The notes beneath the pieces were generated by a model that was not told the origin of the DNA, searched no databases, and was given only the letters and a program-made list of their open reading frames with translations. From a virus, in IMG/VR virus record IMGVR_UViG_3300025030_000269, positions 1-37,540 of that record: a stretch of DNA of 37,540 nt; one strand, 5' to 3'. The stretch's first letter is position 1. Each line of letters starts with the position of its first letter. Below are positions 8,044 through 15,916 of the stretch, piece after piece. The position numbers were made by a program, and so were the translations under genes.

Positions 8044-9313
8044 AGATCTGCACCTCTCCGGCAGTGAAGCTGGGGTTCCGGATGCTGTTGATGCTGGCGA
8101 GCCGGTCGGCCATGTTGTAGGGAAGCCCGTATTTGAGGCAGACCAGGTGCAGCGGCAGGGAGTTGTCCAGCTCCACGGTGATGATGCGATCGCGCTCCAG
8201 CTTTACCGTGTTCACGTGCTCCAGAAGGCTTCTCGCCATCACCTTCAGGCTCTCTAGGGAGCGATCCGCGTTGATGCCGTCCTGCAGCATGCCGCGCATC
8301 TTGGACAGGGATGCCTCCAGCTCGTTGACAGTCAGGATCGGCTGGGTTTCGCCGGATGACTGGTATCTACCCTGCGCGTCAAAGCTCGCGCTCTGCTCAA
8401 CGCGGCGTACCTGCCGCCGGGTCGACTCGTCGCTTTTGTAAATCCCCGCGATGGCATGGGCGCCCTGGCTGGCAAAGCCGATCCGGAGCTGAGCGCCGAA
8501 GCCGACGGTCGCCTCCAGCTGCAGCATCGCCTGATCGATACTGTCCAGGAAGCGGCCGGGGGCGGACTTGATGGTGTCGTAAAGGACCATGTAACGCTCG
8601 ATGCAGCGCGACAGCGACCCGATCACTCGGCCCGGCAGGTTGGTGCCGTAGTTGATGGTTGAGATCAGGCTGTTGGCCGGGTTGGCCACGTTTACCAGCG
8701 TCGCCTCCAGCGTGCTGACCAGTAATTCCACTTTCTTCAAAAAGCCGCGGGCTCCGCGACTGTAGCCGGCGAACTGCTCCAGGATCCCCTTTGTAGGGTC
8801 CAGCGTTTTCTCCAGGATGCCGGCGGCTTCCGCGCCAAGCTCTAACCGCACTTCCTCGGCGAAGGAATCCATCTGCTCTTGCTGGCTGTTCAAGACAGCC
8901 TCTTCGACTGCCGCTTCAACGTCCTCGTATTCGATGTCGGCGGTGCTGCCGCGCATGTCTTCGACGAAGGTGATGTCGACCTCGGCGGTCATGTCGCGGT
9001 CGTCGTGACGGACGTTGAACGACTCGATCATCCCCTTGATTGTGCCGTACTGCGGATGAACAAGCTCGGAAAGCTCGGTGCTCTGCAGGTGGTTGATGAA
9101 GTCCACATGATCGGCATAGGTCAGGTGGTCGCCATGGTCCCAGAAATAGCAACGGATGCTTACGCTCCGCGCCTTCTGCCCCATGTTTTCCAGCAAGGCC
9201 CCTGCCCTCTTCGGGAACTCATGCCGCACGATCGCGTTTTCGAAGCGGTCGTCCAGGGTCTCGATCTCCAGATCGTAGCCGTCCAGCTGCGCCGGGTAGA
9301 TGTCCTCTGCCAT
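8033..9313 (-). CDS. DNA circularisation/tail protein N (Mu gp43)
   Basis: 426 residues. The first 110 residues (LDGYDLEIETLDDRFENAIVRHEFP then VSIRCYFWDHGDHLTYADHVDF) match the N-terminal domain named DNA circularisation protein N in Mu-like phages; it is structurally a tail-tip/baseplate component. A central coiled-coil region and a C-terminal LysM-like segment (LVCLKYGLPYNMADRLASIN) follow. The gene lies between the tape measure and hub genes with 1-11 base overlaps, its normal place in Mu. Confidence 0.82.
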   Translation of the reverse strand: MAEDIYPAQLDGYDLEIETLDDRFENAIVRHEFPKRAGALLENMGQKARSVSIRCYFWDHGDHLTYADHVDFINHLQSTELSELVHPQYGTIKGMIESFNVRHDDRDMTAEVDITFVEDMRGSTADIEYEDVEAAVEEAVLNSQQEQMDSFAEEVRLELGAEAAGILEKTLDPTKGILEQFAGYSRGARGFLKKVELLVSTLEATLVNVANPANSLISTINYGTNLPGRVIGSLSRCIERYMVLYDTIKSAPGRFLDSIDQAMLQLEATVGFGAQLRIGFASQGAHAIAGIYKSDESTRRQVRRVEQSASFDAQGRYQSSGETQPILTVNELEASLSKMRGMLQDGINADRSLESLKVMARSLLEHVNTVKLERDRIITVELDNSLPLHLVCLKYGLPYNMADRLASINSIRNPSFTAGEVQIYGR

Positions 9314-11085
9314 TACATCCCCCTGGTGCTGGTCAGGGCATCGAAGAAATTACCCCGGTTGCCGCCGGTGGTAACGGCGGTGTTCATGCTGTTGGTTTTG
9401 GTGTAGGCGCGCCCCAGCTCGTCGAAGTGGACGTCGATCTTGATGTCGTTCTTTGTGCCGGCAGAACCGCGGCGGCCGCCGCCGATCCCCATCACCTCGT
9501 AGTCGCGGGCCACCTCAGCCGACGTCTGGCTACCCCATCCGTTCTCCCTGGCCCGGCTCCCGATGTATGCTGAGGCAAAAGGTGCGGTAACTACTGCACC
9601 CGGCAAAGAGAACCTTGTTGCTGCTGCGATAAAAGGAAGAGCTTTCCCAAACGCTTTACTCATTGCCCCCTGGGCGTAAAGATCTGGTTTTAAAGGCAGG
9701 TCTCCTCCCGGCATTCCACCCGCCTGCCAGTTGGTAACAAAGACCGGGGTGACCCCAGTTGCCGCTTGCAAGAGCTTGCCCTCGGCTACGCCGACAGCTG
9801 TCGACCCGCTCAGGCTCCCTATCTTCTTCTTGGTCCAATTTCCCAGCAAAGCATTGCCAACCTTGGACAATGCATAGGTGCCGCCAAGGATTCCCGCCGC
9901 ACCCCCCGCTATCTGCTGGCCGCTCAGCTCAAGGCCGCCCTTTTCCTTTTTGTCCATCATGAAAGACATCCAGTCGGACAGCGTCTGGTTGATCGGCTTG
10001 ACAAAGTCGTCCGCCGCCGCTCGCATGGTGTTTTTCAAGCGCCCGGTCTGGTCGATCAGATTTCTGGTGGCCTCGCTGAAATCCCTTTTCAGGGAGCCAC
10101 CGGCGTCCTTGATCATGCCGGACATCCTGCCAACCTCGGCGAGACTGTTGGACTGCAGCAAGGTCCGAATGCCCTTGATGGTATCCAGATCAGACTTGCC
10201 GAAGGCGGCCTGGACAAAGCTGTCCCGCGCGAAGTCGGTCTTGAGGGTGTCGTACTTCGACTTGATGTTCTTGAGCACTTCCAGTGGATCGCGCCGCTTT
10301 CCGGTATCGGAATAGAACTTGATGCCGGTGCCCTTCTGGGCTGAGGCCATGTAGTTCATGTTGGTGAAGACGCGCAGGGTGGAGTCGGCAAGGGTGGCCA
10401 GGCGCTCGGGGTTACGCTCCACTTTGGAGAGCGATTCCAGGAAACCCAGCGTTTTATCGAAGTCCAGCCCCGCCGCCTTCGCGTTGATGCCGACCCGGGC
10501 AAAGATCTGCGACAGTCCCTCCAGCTCGGCATTGCCGAGGCGCCCCGCCACGGTCATCTTATCCAGCAGTTCAAGAGCCTGACCAGGCTTGGCCAGGTCG
10601 AACTGAAAAGCCTGGGCGGCTACCGTGAGCCCGGCTGAAAGGGTTTCAGCTTTAGCGCCGGTGACCGCCATTGCGATGTTGACGCCGTCCAGGGTGCTCT
10701 TTGCCTCGCCCATGTTCAGGCCGGATTGGACCAGCGCGTTGAATCCGTTCTTAAGGCTGTCGATGTCCTGACCGCTCTCCTTCCCCATCCGAAAGAGATC
10801 CGATCGCAACTGCGCGACCTGCCCCGCCCCCTCCCCTGCCGTCTGTCCGATCTGGGTAAGATCTTTGTCGAGCTGGGCCGACATGCGGAACTGCTGCAGA
10901 GCGGCAATCGATACACCGATTCCCGCCAGCTTTCCCTGCAGGGATCCCATGGCGCCCTTGAGCGAGGAGAACTCGCGCTTGGCGCCCTGGGTGAAACGAT
11001 TGACGGCGCTACCTGATTCGCCCATCTCTCGTTTCAGCCCGCTGGCATTTGCCAGTATTTGCAGAAAAAGCTTCATGTCAGCCAT
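9313..11085 (-). CDS. Tail tape measure protein (Mu gp42, TP901 type)
   Basis: 590 residues. After a coiled-coil start comes the conserved TP901 core: DLTQIGQTAGEGAGQVAQL, then GLTVAAQAFQFD and FARVGINAKAAGLDFDKTLGFLESL. The segment around 380-500 holds Gly/Ala-rich hydrophobic helices that may insert in the inner membrane during DNA ejection. Its length sets a short contractile tail, comparable with the about 660 residues in Mu. It directly follows the frameshifted chaperone pair and overlaps its second frame by 8 bases, the arrangement seen in most tailed phages. Confidence 0.88.
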   Translation of the reverse strand: MADMKLFLQILANASGLKREMGESGSAVNRFTQGAKREFSSLKGAMGSLQGKLAGIGVSIAALQQFRMSAQLDKDLTQIGQTAGEGAGQVAQLRSDLFRMGKESGQDIDSLKNGFNALVQSGLNMGEAKSTLDGVNIAMAVTGAKAETLSAGLTVAAQAFQFDLAKPGQALELLDKMTVAGRLGNAELEGLSQIFARVGINAKAAGLDFDKTLGFLESLSKVERNPERLATLADSTLRVFTNMNYMASAQKGTGIKFYSDTGKRRDPLEVLKNIKSKYDTLKTDFARDSFVQAAFGKSDLDTIKGIRTLLQSNSLAEVGRMSGMIKDAGGSLKRDFSEATRNLIDQTGRLKNTMRAAADDFVKPINQTLSDWMSFMMDKKEKGGLELSGQQIAGGAAGILGGTYALSKVGNALLGNWTKKKIGSLSGSTAVGVAEGKLLQAATGVTPVFVTNWQAGGMPGGDLPLKPDLYAQGAMSKAFGKALPFIAAATRFSLPGAVVTAPFASAYIGSRARENGWGSQTSAEVARDYEVMGIGGGRRGSAGTKNDIKIDVHFDELGRAYTKTNSMNTAVTTGGNRGNFFDALTSTRGM

Positions 11086-11254
11086 TGGTCTTCTTCCTCA
11101 CCTTCTGTTTCTGCGGCTGCGGGTCAACGATCTGTTGATAGTTCAGGAGCAGGCTGTCTCCCTCTGCCAGGGGCATGTCAAGTGCCTCAGTCCAGGGGAC
11201 TCCCAGCTTCAGGAGGGCTATCAGGTGCTTTCTGTGCGGCTTGTTGCGCGCTTC
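11078..11254 (-). CDS. Tail assembly chaperone, second frame reached by frameshift
   Basis: This frame is offset +1 (equal to -2) relative to the first chaperone frame. It is open from about 11370 down to 11078 and contains the conserved-looking helix RKHLIALLKLGVPWTEALDM and a Lys-rich tail. It has no convincing ribosome binding site of its own, so I treat it as the C-terminal extension of a gp41 fusion of about 157 residues. I set the start just after the candidate shift site UUU-CGA (11258-11253): slipping of tRNA-Phe from UUU to UUC at the rare CGA codon would join the frames. The shift position is inferred; the overlapping-frame layout is seen directly. Confidence 0.65.
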   Translation of the reverse strand, partial: EARNKPHRKHLIALLKLGVPWTEALDMPLAEGDSLLLNYQQIVDPQPQKQKVRKKTNG

Positions 11255-11552
11255 GAAAATCGGACCTCCGCTTGTCCAGATCCATAATTGCATTGGCAAG
11301 GGTGTCGCCATCGCCGCCACCCAGATCCAGAACCATTTCCGGCGACAGGTATTCGATGCCGGTAACTTTCAGGCGCTTGGAGATGATGCAAGCGTCGTAG
11401 TAGACGTAATCTCCCAGCAGGTCCTTATTGATGGCCGGGTCATTGGCCAGTTCCAGGGTGTGCCTGAAGGTGCGTTCCTGCAGGATGAAATCCCTACAGA
11501 TCTCGCCCTTGGTATTGGTGATCCCATCCGGGAAGGTTCCGGTAAAATCCAT
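11187..11552 (-). CDS. Tail assembly chaperone, first frame (Mu gp41)
   Basis: 121 residues. The central DAFI-like segment with LQERTFRHTLELAN and the position between tube protein and tape measure identify it as the gpG-like short tail assembly chaperone (Mu gp41), which coats the tape measure during tail polymerisation. Its last third becomes Ala/Gln/Pro-rich and low complexity (SAQQAAQKAPDSPPEAG), as expected for sequence after a shift site. A second open frame overlaps it by 134 bases, with a candidate shift at 11253-11258. Confidence 0.8.
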   Translation of the reverse strand: MDFTGTFPDGITNTKGEICRDFILQERTFRHTLELANDPAINKDLLGDYVYYDACIISKRLKVTGIEYLSPEMVLDLGGGDGDTLANAIMDLDKRRSDFRSAQQAAQKAPDSPPEAGSPLD

Positions 11553-11555
11553 GAC

Positions 11556-11915
11556 CTACTCCTCTACCCGGCCGGTTGCGACAAACTCGATGGTGCGAGT
11601 CGCTTCCTTGTCGCCATCGTATTTGGTGGCGCCGATGTCCAAGGTTGCGACCCCGGTATAGGTGACGCGGCTACCGTTTTCCTTGTCAATAGTCAGGGTG
11701 CCGTCCTCGATACCGGCAAAGTCGAACTCCGGCTTGTCCTTGGGAACCACATAATCGACGCTCACTCCGTAGCGCTGGGTGACACCGAGGATACCGGTCT
11801 TCTTCATCAGGTTGACCTGCTTGCGCAGGGTACGTGCCTTTTCCTCGACTGCGCTGAAGTCTGTGATCTCCTCGCCATTGATCAGCAAGCTGACGGTTGA
11901 AACGTATGAATCCAT
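11556..11915 (-). CDS. Tail tube protein (Mu gpM, gp40)
   Basis: 119 residues, the expected length for Mu gpM. The N terminus (VSLLINGEEITDFSAVEEKARTL) and the FDFAGIEDGTLTIDKENG segment match the tail tube family, which stacks as hexameric rings inside the sheath. It follows the sheath gene by 25 bases, with a GGAGGT ribosome binding site, and is 3 bases before the chaperone gene. Expected to be highly expressed late. Confidence 0.87.
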   Translation of the reverse strand: MDSYVSTVSLLINGEEITDFSAVEEKARTLRKQVNLMKKTGILGVTQRYGVSVDYVVPKDKPEFDFAGIEDGTLTIDKENGSRVTYTGVATLDIGATKYDGDKEATRTIEFVATGRVEE

Positions 11916-11940
11916 GGTTTAAACCTCCGTTAAATGTTGA

Positions 11941-13362
11941 TTAAAGCAGCAGATCGATGCGGCCGGCGAAGACGTGCAGGCCGTTGACCACGTCGGCCGG
12001 TATCTTGGCGTTGAGGCGGTTCGGGTCCTGCAGGTCGCGCTCGACGATCAGCCCGGGAAGGTTGGCGCTCACCTCTTCCACGATCTCCAGATCCTCCAGC
12101 TTCTTCAGCACGTCGATCAGTTCGCTCCTGACCTTGGGGGCGGTCTTACTGGAGAGTTTCTCCCTAGGGAAGCGCAGGGCGATCCGCTCGCGGCAAGCCT
12201 TCCGGACGTAGTCCAGGATGCGGATGGTGGTCAGGTCCAGGAGGCTGATGTCGTCGATGTTATTGGCGTCCTTGACGTAGGTGGTGATGGCGCGGACGAT
12301 CTGGACTACTTCGCCTGGGCCTACCTCGAATGGGGTGACACCATTTGCGAGGCAGCTTTCCTGCTCGGTGCGGGAGAGGCGCTGGGTAATGTCGGGGGCT
12401 GCTATGCCGGGGAGTGCGAGGGTGTTGAGCGGCCTGGCGGGATCTTCCTCGAAGGCGATCACGGCGGCGTAGGCGGCTGCCATTTCGTAGCTGGGGCTTT
12501 TGGTGCCGCGCAGGAAGCCGTTGGTGATGCGGCCACCGTTGATGGTCGGAGCAAGCGTCGTGGCGGTCGCCAGCGCGGAGTCGAGGCAGTAGACACCGAC
12601 GCCGGGGCGCTGCTCCAGAGGGCCGGAGACGCTGTCCATGTGCGTCTTCAGCGCGCCGATCGCGGTGGCATCGACGTATGGGATCGCGATAATGTCAAAT
12701 TTCTCTGCAAACACCTTGGCGTAGGCGGTGGCCGTGTCCGGGTCGGTCGCGCCGGCGGCCATGGCGACCACTGCTGAGGCGACACCGGCGGCGGTGACTT
12801 CGGTGGTCAGATCGACTAGGTTGCCGATGGTCCCCTTGTGTTTGGCGGTCAGGGTGACGACCCCGAGGGCCACGGCGGCGGTCACCGGCAGGTCGGCATA
12901 CTTGCCGAGCTCGGTATTGAGGGCGGCGGCGATGTCACCGTGCACGGCGCCGGTGGCGACGGCGATCTCGATGCGGCGGCTGCCGATGAAGAGCCGCAGG
13001 ACGCCGGGGCCGGTGGCCGGGCCGGTGATGGTGAGGGTGCCGGTGGCGGCGGTACCGGCGGCGTTGTCGTCCAGGGCGCAGACGGTCAACTGCAGGTAGG
13101 GGTTCGCCTTGATGGCGGCCCGGCACATCTGGTGAGCGTTGGAGCCGTTGCCGAAGTAACCTGCCGCCTCGGCATCGCTGAAGACGTTGGTGGGCACCAG
13201 GGCGGCTACGCTGCCGGCTGCCATGCGCTGGGCGATGATCAGCATCTTCTGCGCGTTGGCGGGGAGGGTCCGGACGGCGAGTTTCGTGTTGAACTCGAAG
13301 TACTTACCCGGCTTCCGGATGGAGCTTGGAATGGCGTCGAAGCTGATGTGTTTAGATGCCAT
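11941..13362 (-). CDS. Contractile tail sheath protein (Mu gpL, gp39)
   Basis: 473 residues, close to Mu L (495). The N terminus ISFDAIPSSIRKPGKYFEF is the standard sheath start, a central variable Ala/Thr-rich domain spans about 110-210, and the C-terminal half carries RPLNTLALPGI, NGVTPFEV and the AITTYVKD core that forms the sheath polymer. It polymerises around the gpM tube and contracts during infection. The start overlaps the gp38 gene by 11 bases and has GGAGGT upstream. Confidence 0.92.
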   Translation of the reverse strand: MASKHISFDAIPSSIRKPGKYFEFNTKLAVRTLPANAQKMLIIAQRMAAGSVAALVPTNVFSDAEAAGYFGNGSNAHQMCRAAIKANPYLQLTVCALDDNAAGTAATGTLTITGPATGPGVLRLFIGSRRIEIAVATGAVHGDIAAALNTELGKYADLPVTAAVALGVVTLTAKHKGTIGNLVDLTTEVTAAGVASAVVAMAAGATDPDTATAYAKVFAEKFDIIAIPYVDATAIGALKTHMDSVSGPLEQRPGVGVYCLDSALATATTLAPTINGGRITNGFLRGTKSPSYEMAAAYAAVIAFEEDPARPLNTLALPGIAAPDITQRLSRTEQESCLANGVTPFEVGPGEVVQIVRAITTYVKDANNIDDISLLDLTTIRILDYVRKACRERIALRFPREKLSSKTAPKVRSELIDVLKKLEDLEIVEEVSANLPGLIVERDLQDPNRLNAKIPADVVNGLHVFAGRIDLLL

Positions 13363-13537
13363 TGCTGGTCACCTCCTTTTTCTGTTTGCCGAGCTTGGCG
13401 AGCACCAGGGAGCCGTCGTCCAGCAGGCGCCGGTAGTAGGTCGTGTCCGGGACATCGAGCGGGTCGGTATCGGTGATGTACTCCCGGGGGTTTCGTTCCA
13501 TTGGGGTTTGGGTGCCTGGGGCGGATTGGACTAGCAT
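13352..13537 (-). CDS. DUF2635 small protein (Mu gp38)
   Basis: 61 residues with the family pattern PRE-x-x-x-x-TDTDPLDVPDTTYYRRLLDDGSL. Function unknown; it always precedes the sheath gene in Mu-like phages. It is the first gene of the tail block. An AAGGAGG ribosome binding site lies 6 bases before the ATG, but that site is inside a long hairpin (13538-13575), so its translation may be limited by RNA structure. Confidence 0.85.
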   Translation of the reverse strand: MLVQSAPGTQTPMERNPREYITDTDPLDVPDTTYYRRLLDDGSLVLAKLGKQKKEVTSNGI

Positions 13538-13575
13538 TTAAAGCCTCCTTGCAGTTCGAGCAAGCGAGGCTTTAA
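13538..13575 (-). promoter_or_regulatory. Long hairpin burying the gp38 ribosome binding site
   Basis: Outer arms TTAAAGCCTC (13538-13547) and GAGGCTTTAA (13566-13575) pair perfectly over 10 bp; inner arms CTTGC (13548-13552) and GCAAG (13560-13564) add 5 bp, with one bulged base at 13565. The minus-strand AAGGAGG of gp38 lies in the 3' arm, adjacent to the ATG. There is no following T-run, so it is not a standard terminator. Role as a translation control element is inferred. Confidence 0.55.
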
Positions 13576-13576
13576 G

Positions 13577-13601
13577 TGCCTCGTCGCGATGCGATGAGGC
13601 A
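13577..13601. repeat. Second stem-loop in the gp38 leader
   Basis: TGCCTC (13577-13582) and GAGGCA (13596-13601), with an inner TCGC/GCGA pairing and one mismatch, form a 10-11 bp stem just upstream of the first hairpin. Neither strand shows a T-run. A weak -10-like TATGAT is on the minus strand just upstream, at 13602-13607, but no good -35. Confidence 0.4.
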
Positions 13602-13685
13602 TCATACAACAGGGCCGATGTTATGTATTTTGAAGGGTTTCAGTAATTACAGGGGGGAGAGGAAAGGGAATGCGGCAGGTTATCT

Positions 13686-13994
13686 CTACTCAACTATCAC
13701 CCTTGGGCTTTTAGGTTGAGGCGCAGCGGGTGGGCACGCGATGCCATCATCTAAATTGTCTGTGAAGACTATCCACCTCCGCTCCCAACGAGCATCTTTG
13801 AGGGTCATTCCGCAAGAGTTTGTTGCTACCCATGCAGCATCAAGCCTTTCAATAGCATAGGTATCGTCGGTACATTGCACTATTCTGGACCGCTGTTCAG
13901 CCGGAGGATATGGCAACGGACACTCTCCGAAAGCCGGAGATAACCATAAAATGCAGCACACCGCTGTCAATATCGCTGTTGTAGTTTTTCCCAT
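13686..13994 (-). CDS. Small exported Cys-containing protein of unknown function
   Basis: 102 residues from the ATG at 13994, chosen because GGAGG lies 7-8 bases upstream; an earlier in-frame ATG overlaps that site. The start MGKTTTAIL followed by a hydrophobic stretch and AFG-ECP is a clear Sec signal peptide with cleavage near residue 22. The mature part has four Cys (CPLP, VQCTD, NSCGM, IACPP), suggesting two disulfides in the periplasm. I do not recognise a family. It is inserted between the gp37 and gp38 genes with spacers on both sides and lower GC, as expected for a cargo (moron) gene. Confidence 0.65.
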   Translation of the reverse strand: MGKTTTAILTAVCCILWLSPAFGECPLPYPPAEQRSRIVQCTDDTYAIERLDAAWVATNSCGMTLKDARWERRWIVFTDNLDDGIACPPAAPQPKSPRVIVE

Positions 13995-14083
13995 AAATAT
14001 AACCTCCATGATCTCGCACCTAGATAATGCGGGTGCTGATTTAAAAGCCGTTAAGCGGTGGCCGGTGCTGGGGGTAGGAGGCC

Positions 14084-14635
14084 CTACCCCTTGGGCAGCT
14101 CCGGCAGGTCGATGGTTTCGGTGGCGTCGACTACGGCGTCCCCTGGGGTGAGCAGGTAGGACAGTCCGACGGTCAAAAGATCGGTGGTAACTTCGGGATC
14201 GTCTCCCTGGAGGAAGAAGGCTGTGGTGAATTCCAGCAGGTAGACAACCTTATTGTCCTTGAAATCCTGCTCTTCGGTGACCTCACGGAAACCTGTAGGC
14301 CGCAGCTCGGTAATGTCCAGGCCGAACTTCTGCCGGGTCAATACCCGGATTATGGCCATGACAAGCGGGTTGACTCCTTCGCGCCGATCTTCTTCGCTCT
14401 TGGCGTGATAGAAGGCGACCATGACGTCGACCGTAGCATCAAACCGGAAGGCCCTGCGGCCTACCGGGGTAGCAGTCGCTTTCAGGATGGCCACGGTAAT
14501 GGCCGGGTTGTTATAGACGAAGCGCATGTTGCGCTGGACAGCCGTCTTTCTTATCTCGGCAATGCGCCCGACCAGGTCGGCTTCGATTGCTTTCTCAATG
14601 TCTGTCGGGCTTGTGACCGCTTTAAGAACGCTCAT
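14084..14635 (-). CDS. Mu gp37-like tail protein (DUF1834)
   Basis: 183 residues. The pattern with IEKAIEADL, a hydrophobic beta strand MVAFYHAKSEEDRREG and PTGFREVTEEQD near the C terminus is typical of the DUF1834/gp37 family, found only in Mu-like phages next to gp36. Likely a head-tail connection or tail completion protein, though the exact role is unproven. It overlaps gp36 by one base (coupled). Confidence 0.8.
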   Translation of the reverse strand: MSVLKAVTSPTDIEKAIEADLVGRIAEIRKTAVQRNMRFVYNNPAITVAILKATATPVGRRAFRFDATVDVMVAFYHAKSEEDRREGVNPLVMAIIRVLTRQKFGLDITELRPTGFREVTEEQDFKDNKVVYLLEFTTAFFLQGDDPEVTTDLLTVGLSYLLTPGDAVVDATETIDLPELPKG

Positions 14636-15135
14636 CAGTAATTGTCCAGGGTGTCTCGGCCGAACAGCTTGGGCCGGGTGACTGATTTGATGACGCCGGA
14701 TGATTCGACGACGGGCTTGTCTACTTCGCCGATGGTCAGCTTGCCGTCGGCCAGGCGATCCAGTAGCCTGACTGCGTCTTTGTAGCGCTTCTCGCGGATC
14801 TCCGGGACGTTTTCCCGGCGGCTATATAGGTTGTAAATGGCGATGTCGATGGAGATAACATGGATCAGCCGAGGTACCGGGTTGAATGGAGTCAGATAGC
14901 GGCTGGCGGCGTAGCCGTCGATCATGCTGTCGGCGTTGTCGATAGCCTCGACGATATTGGCCATGACAACCGCAACAGCAGCCTGCTCGGCTTCCGTGTA
15001 GCCGGTGAGATCCCCGCCTGCAACTGCCACATCCAGCATCTCGGCGCTGACAATGGCCGAATCCGTGTCGTCCGAGAGCTGAAGCAGCACAGCGTTGATG
15101 ATTTTCTTTATATCGTCGATGGCACAGTAGACCAT
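14635..15135 (-). CDS. Mu gp36-like protein (DUF1320), head-tail connector
   Basis: 166 residues. The start (MVYCAIDDIKKIIN), the Ala-rich helices and the RYLTPFNPVPRLIHVISIDIAIYNLYSRR segment are the DUF1320 signature. In Mu this is gp36, considered a neck/adaptor protein with an all-helical fold. It lies between the head proteins and gp37 as expected, and a spacer of 44 bases separates it from the exported protein gene upstream. Confidence 0.83.
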   Translation of the reverse strand: MVYCAIDDIKKIINAVLLQLSDDTDSAIVSAEMLDVAVAGGDLTGYTEAEQAAVAVVMANIVEAIDNADSMIDGYAASRYLTPFNPVPRLIHVISIDIAIYNLYSRRENVPEIREKRYKDAVRLLDRLADGKLTIGEVDKPVVESSGVIKSVTRPKLFGRDTLDNY

Positions 15136-15179
15136 GGGTTACCTCTTAGGCGGGGGGCTTGCACCCCCCCGCCCTGTAC

Positions 15180-15575
15180 TTATTGCAGGTCGTAGCAGAC
15201 TTCTGCTTTGGTCGCTGTGGCGGTGGAGTACTTGCTGAAGCTGACCCCGGTGATAGCGGTATTAAAGACTACTGTGTCGCCTGCGCCTGGCATGAAGGCG
15301 GTGTTGGAGTTCAGGTGGCGCTTCACCGAAAGTGCCGCCGCTGTCCCGTCTGTGGCACTGTACTGGATCGCGGTATAGCCTGCCGGGTTGACGGTGGCGA
15401 TGGTCCCCTTGGTGGCGGTGATGCTGGTGCAGGTGGCTTTGGCAGGGACGGGAGACAGCCCCTTCAGGTTCTGGATCAGGGCGCCCTGCCTGGTGCCCGG
15501 CATGGCTGCAAAAACGAATGTGGCTGTGAGGACGGTCACCAGGAGGATTCCGATCAGAATTGAGAATCGCTTCAT
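15180..15575 (-). CDS. Unknown exported beta-rich protein in the head gene block
   Basis: 131 residues. It starts MKRFSILIGILLVTVLTATFVFA-AMPG, a clear Sec signal peptide of about 23 residues. The mature domain of about 108 residues is Thr/Ala/Gly-rich with alternating hydrophobic residues, suggesting a beta sandwich, and has two Cys (ATCTS and EVCYD) that could pair. I recognise no family. The gene has a GGGGAT ribosome site and is only 2 bases from the decoration protein gene upstream, so it is co-expressed with virion genes. It may decorate the capsid, or be a lysogen- or lysis-linked periplasmic protein. Confidence 0.65.
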   Translation of the reverse strand: MKRFSILIGILLVTVLTATFVFAAMPGTRQGALIQNLKGLSPVPAKATCTSITATKGTIATVNPAGYTAIQYSATDGTAAALSVKRHLNSNTAFMPGAGDTVVFNTAITGVSFSKYSTATATKAEVCYDLQ

Positions 15576-15577
15576 GG

Positions 15578-15913
15578 TCAGATCCCCCTTACGATGCGGA
15601 TGGTGTCGCCGTCGGCCAGCGCCTCGTCGAGGGCATAGCCGTTGCTGATTCCCGCAGCCTTGGTGACAGCCTTGCCGTCCGCCCCGACTTCAACCTCGGC
15701 CTTGGCTGCGATGGCGGCCCCTGCCGTGACCAGCAGGATGCCATGGGTGGAGACGGAGGTCTGCTCACCCAGGGCGGCATCAACCTCGGCGACGCCGAGG
15801 GCCTTGGCTCCGGCAGCGGCGACGTCGCCGTCGAGACCGACAAAGCGCAGCCGGGGCAGCGCGGCCAGGGCCGCGATGGACGTGATCAGTATGGGTTGTG
15901 CGGTTTTTGCCAT
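15578..15913 (-). CDS. Capsid decoration/cement protein (DUF2190)
   Basis: 111 residues. The Ala/Gly/Val-rich small beta barrel with LVTAGAAIAAKAEVEVGADG and a Leu-Ala-Asp-Gly-Asp-Thr-Ile-Arg-Ile C terminus is characteristic of the DUF2190 family, head-surface cement proteins that replace gpD of lambda. This gene is not part of classical Mu and fits the non-gpT capsid found upstream. The spacing to both neighbours is 2-3 bases. Confidence 0.75.
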   Translation of the reverse strand: MAKTAQPILITSIAALAALPRLRFVGLDGDVAAAGAKALGVAEVDAALGEQTSVSTHGILLVTAGAAIAAKAEVEVGADGKAVTKAAGISNGYALDEALADGDTIRIVRGI

Positions 15914-15916
15914 TGG

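Noticed and set aside
12838-13476. Plus-strand frame of 212 residues opposite the sheath gene
   Set aside because: Gly/Asp-rich shadow of the sheath gene, with no start site and no family pattern.
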